Source: Photobacterium lutimaris (lineage in GTDB: Bacteria > Pseudomonadota > Gammaproteobacteria > Enterobacterales > Vibrionaceae). Taken from it: DNA of 64,000 nucleotides. Under the pieces are notes generated by a model. That model made no database searches and had not been told where the DNA came from. It saw only the letters and a program-made list of their open reading frames with translations. The DNA lies in NCBI RefSeq assembly GCF_003025555.1, contig NZ_PYMH01000009.1, positions 62,001-126,000 on the forward strand, written 5' to 3'. The translations under genes and the position numbers were made by a program. How positions within the stretch are numbered: position 1 is the first letter of the stretch; each line of letters opens with the position of its first letter. Shown here piece by piece: positions 51,165 through 60,372 of this stretch.

Positions 51165-52067
51165 TTATTTTACAGAACCTGCCAATGCCTCGTTGCCAGC
51201 ATTCGTTCGCTCTTTTGCCCAAGAGCGATACATAGTAATGGAGGTATACAGCACCACACCAATCACCAACCATGCCAGCAAGTGCAAATCCAGTGACTTC
51301 ACCAGATACGCCGCAATGACCACACCAATAGGACCGGTAACCGCCACCACCAACGCAGCACGGCTGTTAATACGGTTCATGCGGATAAAACCGCCCGCCG
51401 AGAAGAAGCTCAGGAACGCACACGAGCACATCATAATAGGAAATGCCGCCAGCGGATGCATGCCAAGCAGGTACACCATGGTCATACAAGGAGCATAAAG
51501 ACCAATACCGACCGTCATCAGTGCGCCAAACAAGAAATTACCGGCAATGGCAACGGCCAGTTTCCAGCCACTTAGCCCCAACTCCAGCCCGCCAAGCGGG
51601 AAAAGTTTGAGTTGTCCGGCCAACATCAGGCTTGCCACCACCAGCAACGCGGCACTCATGACCAAGCGGATCAGCTGCCGATCCCAGCTTGAAACCAAGC
51701 GCGCTCCCACAGTCGCCCCCAGACAAGCAGCGAATACCATACTGACCAACGTTGTCGGGTCAACATCCACAGCCGTGAGGAAAATAAGGGATTGAACAAC
51801 CGTCGCCAGTACTGCCTGGCAATTGAGCGTGCCCGGCAAAAACTGATCGTCAATCAGCTTAAATTGTTTATAGCCCGCAGTCTTAATGGCAAAGCTGCCC
51901 ACACCCAAGGTGTCACAAAAGTTGGCAAAACCACCAATAAGGCCAATCGGAAGGATTTTTGTTTGTGCTTCCTGCACTCGATTTTTCCGCCATGAAAGAA
52001 GCAACATAGCGATAAAAATCATTCCACCTACAAGCAGTCCCGCTTGTATGATTGTGAATACTGTCAT
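51165..52067 (-). CDS. TSUP (TauE/SafE) family membrane transporter
   Basis: A 300-residue integral membrane protein with about eight helices. The N-terminal half has GLIGGFANFCDTLGVGSFAI, and the second half a repeat-like GALMTVGIGLYAPCMTMVYLLG, matching the two Gly-rich repeats of the TauE/SafE fold. Family members export or import sulfite, sulfonates or other organosulfur anions; the substrate here is not known. Single gene, divergent from the EAL-HDOD gene. Confidence 0.85.
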   Translation of the reverse strand: MTVFTIIQAGLLVGGMIFIAMLLLSWRKNRVQEAQTKILPIGLIGGFANFCDTLGVGSFAIKTAGYKQFKLIDDQFLPGTLNCQAVLATVVQSLIFLTAVDVDPTTLVSMVFAACLGATVGARLVSSWDRQLIRLVMSAALLVVASLMLAGQLKLFPLGGLELGLSGWKLAVAIAGNFLFGALMTVGIGLYAPCMTMVYLLGMHPLAAFPIMMCSCAFLSFFSAGGFIRMNRINSRAALVVAVTGPIGVVIAAYLVKSLDLHLLAWLVIGVVLYTSITMYRSWAKERTNAGNEALAGSVK

Positions 52068-52277
52068 GAGTTACACAAATTTTTTCGGAAAGGCGCGGAT
52101 TATCCATTATGCTCGAACATATTTCTATCCCTGAAATCATGACAAGGAATGAAAAACAGTAACACTGTCTTAATCCGGCTATATTTGTCATAATTTGCAT
52201 AAAAAGCCATACATCAGCCTTACAATGCAACTGCATTGGTAATGATTCTCTCACAAAAGAAACGACTATTTGTTCAC

Positions 52278-53510
52278 ATGAATTCATATCTTGCCAGACA
52301 GCCAGTACTAAATCGGGATAAGGACACCATCGGCTATGAGTTGTTATTCCGAGACGGTCCGAGAAACAGCTTCCCAGAAATTGGGGACGAGCAGGCAACG
52401 CACCGCCTGCTCACAGACAACTTTTTAAGCTCTGGCAATAATGATGTGACCTCGGGGAAAAAAGCCTTTATCAATTTCCCGCACAGTAGTCTGCTCAACC
52501 GTATTCCACTGCTTTTCCCAAAAAAAAGCTTCATCATTGAAATTCTGGAAACCTGTAAACCGGATGATGAGTTATTAGACGCGGTCAGTGAGCTGCACCG
52601 GGCCGGCTACACCTTGGCACTGGATGATTTCACCCCGACTCCGGAATGGAACCGCTTTATCCCGTATGTGCACATCATCAAATTTGATCTGCGGGCCACA
52701 CCACTGGCCAAGGCAAGCTTTTTTATCCGCCGCCATAAAGAAAAAGGCAGCCGCCTGATCTTCCTCGCGGAGAAAGTCGAAACCCACGACGAATTCACGG
52801 CGGCCTACGAGGCCGGCTTTGACCTGTTCCAAGGCTACTTTTTCAGCCGCCCTGAGATAGTCCGTAAGAAAGCACTTAAACCCTCTGCCCTTACGACCCT
52901 GAGGCTATACCGCGAGATCAGCTGTTCTGAGGTCGACTTTAGCAAGGTAGAACAAATCATTGCCACCGACGTAACGCTGTCATACAAGTTGCTACATCAC
53001 GTTAACAACATGACTTACACCCGCGCCAAACCCATCTCCTCGTTCAAGCAGGCATTGGTGTATTTAGGCGAAGAGAAGCTACGCCGTTTTGTTACCTTTG
53101 TTGCAACCTCCCATGCGGTCGAGAATAAGCCCGAGTCACTTTACTTCTTGTCGCTCCAGCGAGCCCGTTTTTGCGAACAGTTAAGCCAGCAACTCCAATC
53201 TCGTTTAGACAGTAACCAAGCTTTCTTGACGGGTTTGTTTTCCCTGCTCGACAGTATTCTCGAACAACCTATCGAAGCGCTGATTGACCAACTCCCCTTG
53301 GATAAACCCGTCCAACATGCCCTCATCAGCCGTAAGGGCCACCTGGGAGGGCTACTGCGCTTGGCCATTGCCTACGATCAAGCTGATTGGAAAGCTATTA
53401 AACGACTGTGCAGAGCACTGACAATTGAAGAATCAGTCGTTGCAGAGACCTATCTCGACTCTTTAAAATGGGCCACTGTCTTTGAACAAACATTACCGAG
53501 TAAACCATGA
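52278..53510 (+). CDS. EAL-HDOD (YuxH-like) signalling protein
   Basis: About 410 residues from ATG 52278 (MNSYLARQPVLNRDKDTIGYELLFRDG, the usual family start); earlier in-frame ATGs at 52236 and 52242 also lack good ribosome sites. The N-terminal EAL-type domain (about 1-195) keeps YELLFR, FINFPHS, LALDDF, IIKFDLR, EKVET and FQGYFF, but the EAL signature itself reads EIL. The C-terminal HDOD domain spans about 200-400. Such proteins often bind rather than degrade c-di-GMP. Overlaps ychJ by 4 bases (ATGA). Confidence 0.85.
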   Translation: MNSYLARQPVLNRDKDTIGYELLFRDGPRNSFPEIGDEQATHRLLTDNFLSSGNNDVTSGKKAFINFPHSSLLNRIPLLFPKKSFIIEILETCKPDDELLDAVSELHRAGYTLALDDFTPTPEWNRFIPYVHIIKFDLRATPLAKASFFIRRHKEKGSRLIFLAEKVETHDEFTAAYEAGFDLFQGYFFSRPEIVRKKALKPSALTTLRLYREISCSEVDFSKVEQIIATDVTLSYKLLHHVNNMTYTRAKPISSFKQALVYLGEEKLRRFVTFVATSHAVENKPESLYFLSLQRARFCEQLSQQLQSRLDSNQAFLTGLFSLLDSILEQPIEALIDQLPLDKPVQHALISRKGHLGGLLRLAIAYDQADWKAIKRLCRALTIEESVVAETYLDSLKWATVFEQTLPSKP

Positions 53511-54025
53511 CCCAACAAACCCTGTCATGTCCATGTGGCAGCCAACGTCCACTGGCTGAGTGCTGCCAACCTATCCACCAAAACCCAAGTTTGGCAACCC
53601 ACCCAGAGCAACTAATGCGATCCCGCTACAGTGCCCACGTGCTGGGGTTGGTCGATTATGTCGTGGCAACTTACCACCCTAGCTGCGAGGCAGAAGAACA
53701 CCGTGAAGCGATTGCCGAATCGGTAGCTAGCCAATGGTTGGGACTGGAAGTGATAAACAGTGAAATTGCGACAGAAAGCGAGGGTTTTGTTGAATTCAAA
53801 GCATTTTACCAAGATGGTGACGAGCAATACTGCCTACACGAACGGTCGCGCTTTCTTAAAGAGACGGTCAATGGTCAACAACAGTGGTTCTACATCGACG
53901 GTGAATACCCAGAACCATCCGTTATCGAAGCGCATAAGCCGGCCTCTGCAGTAAGCGATAAGGTTGGCCGCAATGATCCTTGCCCGTGTGGCAGTGGCAA
54001 AAAATACAAAAAGTGCTGCGGTTAA
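53507..54025 (+). CDS. ychJ: YchJ family SEC-C motif protein
   Basis: A 172-residue protein with a SEC-C-type zinc motif at each end: CPCGSQRPLAECC at residues 8-20 and CPCGSGKKYKKCC at the C-terminus, with a UPF0225/NTF2-like domain between (MRSRYSAHVLGLVDYVVATYHP). Length fits the UPF0225 family (E. coli YchJ 152 aa). Function unknown. Its ATG overlaps the stop of the EAL-HDOD gene. Confidence 0.92.
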   Translation: MTQQTLSCPCGSQRPLAECCQPIHQNPSLATHPEQLMRSRYSAHVLGLVDYVVATYHPSCEAEEHREAIAESVASQWLGLEVINSEIATESEGFVEFKAFYQDGDEQYCLHERSRFLKETVNGQQQWFYIDGEYPEPSVIEAHKPASAVSDKVGRNDPCPCGSGKKYKKCCG

Positions 54026-54044
54026 TATCAACCTGAAATCATTT

Positions 54045-54076
54045 AGCCCCCCCTGTCAGCGCTAGGGGGCTTTTTG
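54045..54076 (+). terminator. Terminator after ychJ
   Basis: AGCCCCC (54045-54051) pairs with GGGGGCT (54065-54071), then T4. From here to hisL (54077-54380) only the his promoter region is expected; no clear -35/-10 pair was found. Confidence 0.82.
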
Positions 54077-54380
54077 AACCGGCATATTATTCACCGAACC
54101 GAATAATCCCACTCTAACTGGCCTTTCCCTCCCTCCAGCCCCTGTTAACATTTCGTATAGTGGCTTGTTGCAACTCGTCTTACCACAGAGTAGAACAACA
54201 GCACCAAACTGTTCAATTTGATTGCAAAACCTCTTTAACTGGCGGCATTTCACCCAACCAGCGTTTACCGTCGGATAATTTTTTAATATTTCCGTAAAAT
54301 TGCTATTGCAAAACAAATCCAGCTTCGTTAGTGTGAATCACAAGCAAGCGTTAATAATGATTTATACAGAGTACATAACT

Positions 54381-54428
54381 ATGCGTATCCCAATGGTAAA
54401 CCTACACCACCATCATCATCCTGATTAG
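54381..54428 (+). CDS. hisL: his operon leader peptide HisL
   Basis: A 15-residue ORF, MRIPMVNLHHHHHPD, with five consecutive His codons (CAC CAC CAT CAT CAT). It lies 149 bases upstream of hisG and is followed by mutually exclusive hairpins. The ribosome stalls on the His codons when charged tRNA-His is scarce, which lets the operon be read. Confidence 0.95.
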   Translation: MRIPMVNLHHHHHPD

Positions 54429-54452
54429 TCTTTCGGGAGGATACGCCTCGCT

Positions 54453-54479
54453 CTGGAAGACGCAAAAACACTCTTCCAG
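54453..54479 (+). promoter_or_regulatory. his attenuator pause / antiterminator hairpin
   Basis: CTGGAAGA (54453-54460) pairs with TCTTCCAG (54472-54479). The TCTTCC arm can pair instead with GGAAGA (54511-54516) of the terminator stem, giving the antiterminator form. Confidence 0.85.
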
Positions 54480-54505
54480 CGGTCGTCATAGTACAGATTA
54501 CAAGG

Positions 54506-54537
54506 CCCTCGGAAGAGACATCTTCCGAGGGTTTTTT
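54506..54537 (+). terminator. his operon attenuator terminator
   Basis: Perfect 11-bp stem (54506-54516 with 54521-54531), loop GACA, followed by T6, 40 bases before hisG. Confidence 0.95.
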
Positions 54538-54576
54538 CGTTTTCAGGCTCAACATCGAGTAACAGGGATTAAAACA

Positions 54577-55473
54577 ATGCAGACACAACGACTACGAATT
54601 GCGATTCAAAAGAAAGGACGCCTGAGCAAAGAGTGCCAGGAATTGCTCAAGCGCTGTGGCGTGAAGTTCAACATGGTGGGTGAGCGCTTGGTAGTGCATT
54701 CTGAAAACATGCCGATTGACCTGCTGCTGGTACGTGATGATGATATTCCAGGCCTGATCATGGACGGTGTGGTTGACCTTGGTGTGATTGGTGAAAACGA
54801 ACTCGAAGAAGTCGGCCTTGAGCGTGAAGCCCGTGGTGAACCCGCAAACTACATCAAATTACGCCGCTTGGACTTCGGCGGTTGCCGCCTATCGATTGCC
54901 ATCGATAAAGACGCCCAATACAACGGTCCTCAGGACTTGCAAGGCAAGCGCATCGCGACGACCTACCCACAACTTGTAAAGCGTTATATGGACGAGCTGG
55001 GCGTGACATTCAGTACCTGTATGCTTAACGGTTCAGTCGAAGTTGCCCCACGTGCTGGACTTGCCGATGCTATCTGTGACTTAGTATCAACGGGTGCAAC
55101 ACTGGAAGCCAATGGCCTGAAAGAAGCGGAAGTGATCCTGCGTTCTAAAGCCGTGCTTATCCAGCAGACTGGTGATCTATCAGCTGACAAGCAAGCCCTT
55201 ATCGAGCGTCTGCTAACGCGTATGCAGGGTGTTATCCAGGCCAAAGAGTCCAAATATATTATGCTGCACGCACCGGCAGAGCGCCTTGACCAAATCAAAG
55301 CACTGCTACCGGGCGCTGAAGATCCAACCGTGTTACCTCTTTCACAAGATAAAAGCCGCGTAGCCGTTCATCTTGTAAGCTCCGAAAACCTGTTCTGGGA
55401 AACCATGGAACAACTTAAAGAACTGGGCGCTAGCTCAATCTTGGTTCTACCAATTGAAAAAATGATGGAGTAA
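54577..55473 (+). CDS. hisG: ATP phosphoribosyltransferase (long form)
   Basis: A 298-residue long-form HisG (E. coli 299 aa) that commits PRPP and ATP to histidine synthesis. Catalytic domain begins MQTQRLRIAIQKKGRLSKEC; PRPP loop DLVSTGATLEANGL near residue 168; the C-terminal ACT-like regulatory domain for His feedback lies after about 225. First structural gene after the attenuator, 3 bases before hisD. Confidence 0.97.
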   Translation: MQTQRLRIAIQKKGRLSKECQELLKRCGVKFNMVGERLVVHSENMPIDLLLVRDDDIPGLIMDGVVDLGVIGENELEEVGLEREARGEPANYIKLRRLDFGGCRLSIAIDKDAQYNGPQDLQGKRIATTYPQLVKRYMDELGVTFSTCMLNGSVEVAPRAGLADAICDLVSTGATLEANGLKEAEVILRSKAVLIQQTGDLSADKQALIERLLTRMQGVIQAKESKYIMLHAPAERLDQIKALLPGAEDPTVLPLSQDKSRVAVHLVSSENLFWETMEQLKELGASSILVLPIEKMME

Positions 55474-55476
55474 GCA

Positions 55477-56790
55477 ATGAAAACCGTTGTGTGGCAATCT
55501 CTGAGCGATAACCAACAAGAAAGCCTGCTTGAGCGCCCAGCAATCACCGAAGGCGCCAACATCACCGCGATTGTTGCTAATGTGATTGCTGAGATCCGCA
55601 ATCGTGGTGATCAGGCCCTGCTGGAGCTGACTGAAAAATTTGATGGTGTTATGCCTGATAGCATCAAGGTAGGTGAAGATGAAGTGTCTGCCGCCTGTGC
55701 GAGGTTGAGCGATAACATGAAACAGGCGCTGCAGCAGGCCTACCAAAATATCGCTACCTTCCACAACGCGCAAAAACAACCCACTTTGCGGGTCGAGACC
55801 CAACCAGGGGTATTGTGTGAACAAGTGACCCGCCCGATCAACTCCGTGGGCTTGTACATTCCGGGCGGCAGCGCCCCATTACCATCAACCGTTCTCATGC
55901 TTGGTGTTCCGGCCCAAATCGCAGGCTGTCGAGACGTGGTACTTTGCTCACCGCCACCAATCGCCGATGAAATTCTTTATGTCGCCAAACTGTGTGGCAT
56001 TACCAATATCTATAACGCCGGTGGCTCGCAGGCGGTGGCCGCCATGGCCTACGGGACCGAGACCGTGACCAAGGTCGATAAAATTTTCGGCCCGGGTAAT
56101 GCGTTCGTTACCGAAGCAAAACGCCAGGTCAGCAATGATTTTCGCGGCGCAGCGATTGATATGCCAGCAGGCCCATCCGAGGTCTTGGTCATTGCCGATA
56201 GCAGCGCCGATCCTGATTTCATTGCCGCTGACTTGCTAAGCCAAGCCGAGCACGGCCCTGACTCACAGGTCGTCCTCGTCACACCGGACCCAAGTATTGC
56301 CGATCGCACTGCTGATGCTATCCAGCAACAGCTCAAGGCCCTACCACGAGCAGACATTGCCCGCCAGGCACTGGGCTCGAGTATTTTGATTGTGGCCGAA
56401 AGCCTGACCCAATGTGTGTCGATTTCCAACCACTACGGTCCTGAGCACTTGATTGTTCAAACCCGCAACCCACGTGATCTGGTATCGCAGCTCGACAATG
56501 CCGGATCAATATTCCTCGGTAACTGGTCGCCAGAATCGGTGGGCGATTACGCTTCCGGAACCAACCACGTATTGCCAACGTACGGCTACACCCGTACTTA
56601 TTCAAGCCTGGGTTTAGCCGACTTCAGCAAGCGCATGACCGTGCAGGAGCTCAGTGCCGATGGTCTAATGGAATTGGCACCAACCGTTGTTACTATCGCC
56701 GAAGCCGAAGGACTAGATGCCCATAAACGTGCTGTCACGATTCGAGTCGAGAAGTTAGCAGGCACTCCCGATGCAGTTAAAGAGGAATAA
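55477..56790 (+). CDS. hisD: Histidinol dehydrogenase
   Basis: A 437-residue zinc enzyme (E. coli 434 aa) for the last two oxidations, histidinol to histidine. Visible family stretches are VGLYIPGGSAPLPSTVLML, KIFGPGNAFVTEAKRQ, DMPAGPSEVLVIAD and ADLLSQAEHGPDSQ with Zn ligands, and the C-terminal SVGDYASGTNHVLPTYG. Start 3 bases after the hisG stop, hisC ATG 2 bases after its own. Confidence 0.97.
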   Translation: MKTVVWQSLSDNQQESLLERPAITEGANITAIVANVIAEIRNRGDQALLELTEKFDGVMPDSIKVGEDEVSAACARLSDNMKQALQQAYQNIATFHNAQKQPTLRVETQPGVLCEQVTRPINSVGLYIPGGSAPLPSTVLMLGVPAQIAGCRDVVLCSPPPIADEILYVAKLCGITNIYNAGGSQAVAAMAYGTETVTKVDKIFGPGNAFVTEAKRQVSNDFRGAAIDMPAGPSEVLVIADSSADPDFIAADLLSQAEHGPDSQVVLVTPDPSIADRTADAIQQQLKALPRADIARQALGSSILIVAESLTQCVSISNHYGPEHLIVQTRNPRDLVSQLDNAGSIFLGNWSPESVGDYASGTNHVLPTYGYTRTYSSLGLADFSKRMTVQELSADGLMELAPTVVTIAEAEGLDAHKRAVTIRVEKLAGTPDAVKEE

Positions 56791-56791
56791 T

Positions 56792-57844
56792 ATGAAAATT
56801 GACCAACTTGCACGTAAAACCATCCGCGAGCTGACACCCTACCAGTCAGCACGCCGCCTTGGTGGCTGCGGTGATATCTGGCTCAATGCCAACGAGTCGC
56901 CTTTTGCCAATGAATATAACATCAACTGCGATCGCCTCAATCGCTACAGCACCTGCCAACCAGCAGCGCTAATTGAAGCCTATGCCGATTACGCTGGTGT
57001 TCGCCCAGAGCAGACCCTAACCTCGCGTGGCGCCGATGAAGGTATTGAGCTACTGATCCGCACATTTTGCGAGCCAAACCAAGACAACATCCTATACTGC
57101 CCGCCGACTTACGGTATGTATTCCATCAGTGCGCAAACCTTCGATGTCGGTACCAAGACGGTTCCGCTGACCGAAGAGTGGCAGCTTGATCTCGAGGGCA
57201 TCCGCGACAACCTGGATGGAGTCAAACTGGTATTTATCTGCAGTCCGAACAACCCAACCGGTAACCTGATCAAGCGTCAAGATATCGAAACCTTGCTGGA
57301 TATGACTCAAGGCAAGGCACTGGTCGTGGTCGACGAGGCATACATTGATTTCTGCCCTGAAGCCACCACGGCCAATATGCTGGATCAATACCCGAATCTG
57401 GTTGTGCTGCGTACGCTGTCAAAAGCCTTTGCCCTTGCCGGCCTGCGTTGCGGCTTTACCTTGGCCAACCCAGAGGTCATTGACCTGCTACTGAAAGTCA
57501 TTGCCCCCTACCCGGTACCGGTTCCTGTGACCGATATCGCGGTGCAAGCACTCTCTCCTGCAGGGCGTGCCAGAACCAAATTTCAGGTACTGGATACCGG
57601 TGCCAACCGCGCTTACCTCCAGGCAGGCCTTGGCATGCTAAAAGACGTGACCGTTTTTGAAGGCTATGGCAACTACCTGCTGGTGAAATTCCCCGATGCG
57701 GATGCCCTGTTTAACGCCCTGTGGGAGCACGGCATTATCCTGCGTCGCTCGCCAATCGAGAACTGTATCCGGATCAGCATCGGCAACCGCGACGAATGTG
57801 AAAAAACACTGGCCTTCATCCGAGAGCAGCTAGGACAAAACTAA
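56792..57844 (+). CDS. hisC: Histidinol-phosphate aminotransferase
   Basis: A 350-residue PLP fold-type I aminotransferase (E. coli 356 aa). WLNANESPF near the start, SPNNPTGN, VVDEAYIDF and the PLP Lys in RTLSKAFALAGLRCG. ATG 56792 has a GAGGA site; an earlier in-frame ATG lies inside hisD and is rejected. Confidence 0.97.
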   Translation: MKIDQLARKTIRELTPYQSARRLGGCGDIWLNANESPFANEYNINCDRLNRYSTCQPAALIEAYADYAGVRPEQTLTSRGADEGIELLIRTFCEPNQDNILYCPPTYGMYSISAQTFDVGTKTVPLTEEWQLDLEGIRDNLDGVKLVFICSPNNPTGNLIKRQDIETLLDMTQGKALVVVDEAYIDFCPEATTANMLDQYPNLVVLRTLSKAFALAGLRCGFTLANPEVIDLLLKVIAPYPVPVPVTDIAVQALSPAGRARTKFQVLDTGANRAYLQAGLGMLKDVTVFEGYGNYLLVKFPDADALFNALWEHGIILRRSPIENCIRISIGNRDECEKTLAFIREQLGQN

Positions 57845-57860
57845 GAGAAAGGACAACACT

Positions 57861-58946
57861 GTGAGCAAGGAAAAAATCTTATTTATCGACCGTGACGGCA
57901 CCCTGATTGTTGAACCGCCTGTTGATTTCCAGGTCGACCGCCTCGACAAGCTCAAGCTGGAGCCCTTTGTGATCCCTGCGTTGCTAAAGCTTCAGGATGC
58001 CGGTTACAAATTGGTGATGGTGACCAACCAAGACGGCCTTGGCACCAGCAGCTACCCACAGGAAGAGTTCGATGCCCCGCATAACATGATGATGGAGATC
58101 TTCGAATCGCAAGGGGTGAAATTCGACGATGTACTGATCTGCCCGCACTTCGATGAAGACAACTGCAGCTGCCGCAAACCAAAACTTGGACTGGTCAAAG
58201 GGTACCTTCAGCAAGGCAAGGTGGATTTCGAAACATCGGCAGTGATCGGCGATCGCCACACCGATCTCCAGCTCGCTGAAAACATGGCTATCCGTGGTAT
58301 CCAGTACAACCCGAACTCTACCGAAGAGAACGGCATGAACTGGCAGCAGATCGTTAACGATCTAACGACCCACCCGCGGATCGCCGAAGTGGTACGCACC
58401 ACCAAAGAAACCGATATCCGGGTCAAGGTCAACCTTGATGAGACCGGCGGCAATCACATTGCCACAGGCCTTGGCTTTTTCGATCACATGCTGGATCAAA
58501 TCGCGACCCACGGTGGCTTCCGTATGGAGCTGACCGTTGATGGCGATCTTCACATCGATGATCACCACAGTGTAGAAGATGCTGCACTGGCATTGGGCGA
58601 AGCCTTGAAAAAGGCCTTGGGTGACAAGCGCGGGATCGGCCGATTTGGTTTTAGCCTGCCGATGGACGAATGCCTGGCCCAGTGTGCACTGGATCTATCT
58701 GGCCGCCCATACTTGAAGTTCGACGCAACGTTCAGCCGTGAGCAGGTAGGGGATTTGTCGACGGAAATGGTCTCGCACTTCTTCCGCTCGCTGACCGATA
58801 CCCTAGCATGCACCCTGCACCTATCATCGACCGGCAACAATGATCACCACATTGTCGAAAGCCTATTCAAGGCCTTTGGCCGTACCCTGCGCCAAGCGAT
58901 TCGGGTGGAAGGTAACGAGCTGCCAAGCAGCAAGGGAGTATTGTAA
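57861..58946 (+). CDS. hisB: Bifunctional histidinol-phosphatase / imidazoleglycerol-phosphate dehydratase
   Basis: A 361-residue fusion typical of gammaproteobacteria (E. coli 355 aa). N-terminal HAD phosphatase: nucleophile Asp10 and Asp12 in FIDRDGTLI, and a Cys/His zinc loop CPHFDEDNCSCRKPK. C-terminal dehydratase from about residue 170 with GFFDHMLDQIATHGG, DDHHSVEDAALALG and NDHHIVESLFKAFG. The start codon is GTG 57861 with an AAAGGA site. Its TAA shares a base with the hisH ATG. Confidence 0.97.
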   Translation: MSKEKILFIDRDGTLIVEPPVDFQVDRLDKLKLEPFVIPALLKLQDAGYKLVMVTNQDGLGTSSYPQEEFDAPHNMMMEIFESQGVKFDDVLICPHFDEDNCSCRKPKLGLVKGYLQQGKVDFETSAVIGDRHTDLQLAENMAIRGIQYNPNSTEENGMNWQQIVNDLTTHPRIAEVVRTTKETDIRVKVNLDETGGNHIATGLGFFDHMLDQIATHGGFRMELTVDGDLHIDDHHSVEDAALALGEALKKALGDKRGIGRFGFSLPMDECLAQCALDLSGRPYLKFDATFSREQVGDLSTEMVSHFFRSLTDTLACTLHLSSTGNNDHHIVESLFKAFGRTLRQAIRVEGNELPSSKGVL

Positions 58947-59605
58947 TGTCAGCGCCTAACCAACAAGTCGTCATTATCGATACCGGTTGTGCCAATGTGT
59001 CTTCAGTACGGTTTGCCATCGAACGCCTAGGCTACCCGGTAACGGTAAGTAAAGAGCCCGAGGTCGTTTTGGCAGCAGACAAACTCTTCTTGCCGGGCGT
59101 CGGGACGGCCAGCGAGGCCATGAAAAATCTCGAACAGCGTGATCTTATTAACCTAGTAAAGCAGGTCGATAAGCCGCTGCTGGGTATTTGCTTGGGAATG
59201 CAGCTTCTCGGTGAGCTGTCGGAAGAGCAAGGGCAAAGCGGTACCGAGCAGGTCAATTGCCTTGGCCTGTGCGGCGCGCCAGTGAAAAAAATGCAAACCG
59301 GCGAGCTCCCCCTCCCCCACATGGGCTGGAACACCGTCGCCGCCGACGCTGGGCACCCTCTTTTTAAAGACATCCCAGCAGAAAGCTATTTCTACTTTGT
59401 GCACAGCTATGCGATGCCGGTATTCGGTCAATCCGATGCTGATAAAAATAATGAATCGCAGACCGGCCGAACTATTGCCCGTTGCGAATACGGACAGCCG
59501 TTCACTGCAGCGGTACAAAGCGGCAATTATTTCGGTGTGCAATTCCACCCGGAGCGCTCAAGCAAAGCCGGCTCGCAACTGATCAAAAACTTTCTGGAAA
59601 TGTAA
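58946..59605 (+). CDS. hisH: Imidazole glycerol phosphate synthase glutaminase subunit
   Basis: A 219-residue class I glutamine amidotransferase (E. coli 196 aa) that feeds ammonia to HisF. Nucleophile Cys82 in LLGICLGMQL, His/Glu in VQFHPERSS. It is about 20 residues longer than the enteric protein, mostly from a polar loop after SYAMPVFG (about residues 160-176, QSDADKNNESQTG). Start overlaps the hisB stop by one base. Confidence 0.97.
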   Translation: MSAPNQQVVIIDTGCANVSSVRFAIERLGYPVTVSKEPEVVLAADKLFLPGVGTASEAMKNLEQRDLINLVKQVDKPLLGICLGMQLLGELSEEQGQSGTEQVNCLGLCGAPVKKMQTGELPLPHMGWNTVAADAGHPLFKDIPAESYFYFVHSYAMPVFGQSDADKNNESQTGRTIARCEYGQPFTAAVQSGNYFGVQFHPERSSKAGSQLIKNFLEM

Positions 59606-59620
59606 GGACAAGGACGAATT

Positions 59621-60355
59621 ATGATTATCCCCGCACTCGATTTAATTGACGGTCAGGTCGTCCGCTTATTTCAGGGAGACTACGGTAAGGTCACCGAATA
59701 CAAAGTTGACCCTGCCGAGCAGTTCAACCTTTATCACCAAGCCGGTGCCGGATGGCTGCATTTGGTTGACCTTACCGGTGCCAAAGATACCGCGGCGCGC
59801 CAGTTGGGGTTGATCAGTAAGCTACTGGCTAGCACCCCTGCCAATATCCAAATTGGCGGCGGTGTTCGCACCGAGCAAGACGTGGCCGATTTAATCAATG
59901 CTGGCGCCCAGCGCGTGGTGATCGGCTCGACAGCCGTCAAGCAACCTGAGCTTGTCAAAAGCTGGATGGAAAAATACGGCCCTGAGCGTATTGTGCTGGC
60001 ACTGGATATCAATATTGATGCCGAAGGCAAGCGTAATGTTGCCGTATCGGGTTGGCAGGAGGACTCGGGCGTGACAATCGAAGCCCTGCTCGATGACTTC
60101 TTGACCGTCGGCCTCAAGCATGTGCTGTGCACCGACATTTCCCGTGACGGCACCTTGGAAGGCTCCAATGTTGAGCTTTACCAAGACCTTTGCGCTCTGT
60201 ATCCGCAAGTACAATTCCAGTCATCGGGCGGCATTGGTTCACTCAATGATATCGCCGCCCTGAAAGGCTCAGGCGTTGCCGGTGTCATCGTCGGTCGTGC
60301 CCTGTTGGATGGCAAGTTCACCGCCGAGCAAGCCTTTGCTTGCTGGGCAGAATAA
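59621..60355 (+). CDS. hisA: Phosphoribosylformimino-AICAR phosphate isomerase
   Basis: A 244-residue TIM barrel (E. coli 245 aa). Asp7 in IPALDLIDG and the second catalytic Asp in CTDISRDGTLEG; phosphate-binding loops IGGGVRTEQD and SGGIGSLND. Catalyses the Amadori rearrangement of ProFAR. Between hisH and hisF. Confidence 0.97.
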   Translation: MIIPALDLIDGQVVRLFQGDYGKVTEYKVDPAEQFNLYHQAGAGWLHLVDLTGAKDTAARQLGLISKLLASTPANIQIGGGVRTEQDVADLINAGAQRVVIGSTAVKQPELVKSWMEKYGPERIVLALDINIDAEGKRNVAVSGWQEDSGVTIEALLDDFLTVGLKHVLCTDISRDGTLEGSNVELYQDLCALYPQVQFQSSGGIGSLNDIAALKGSGVAGVIVGRALLDGKFTAEQAFACWAE

Positions 60356-60372
60356 GGCAAGGAGAGAACACC

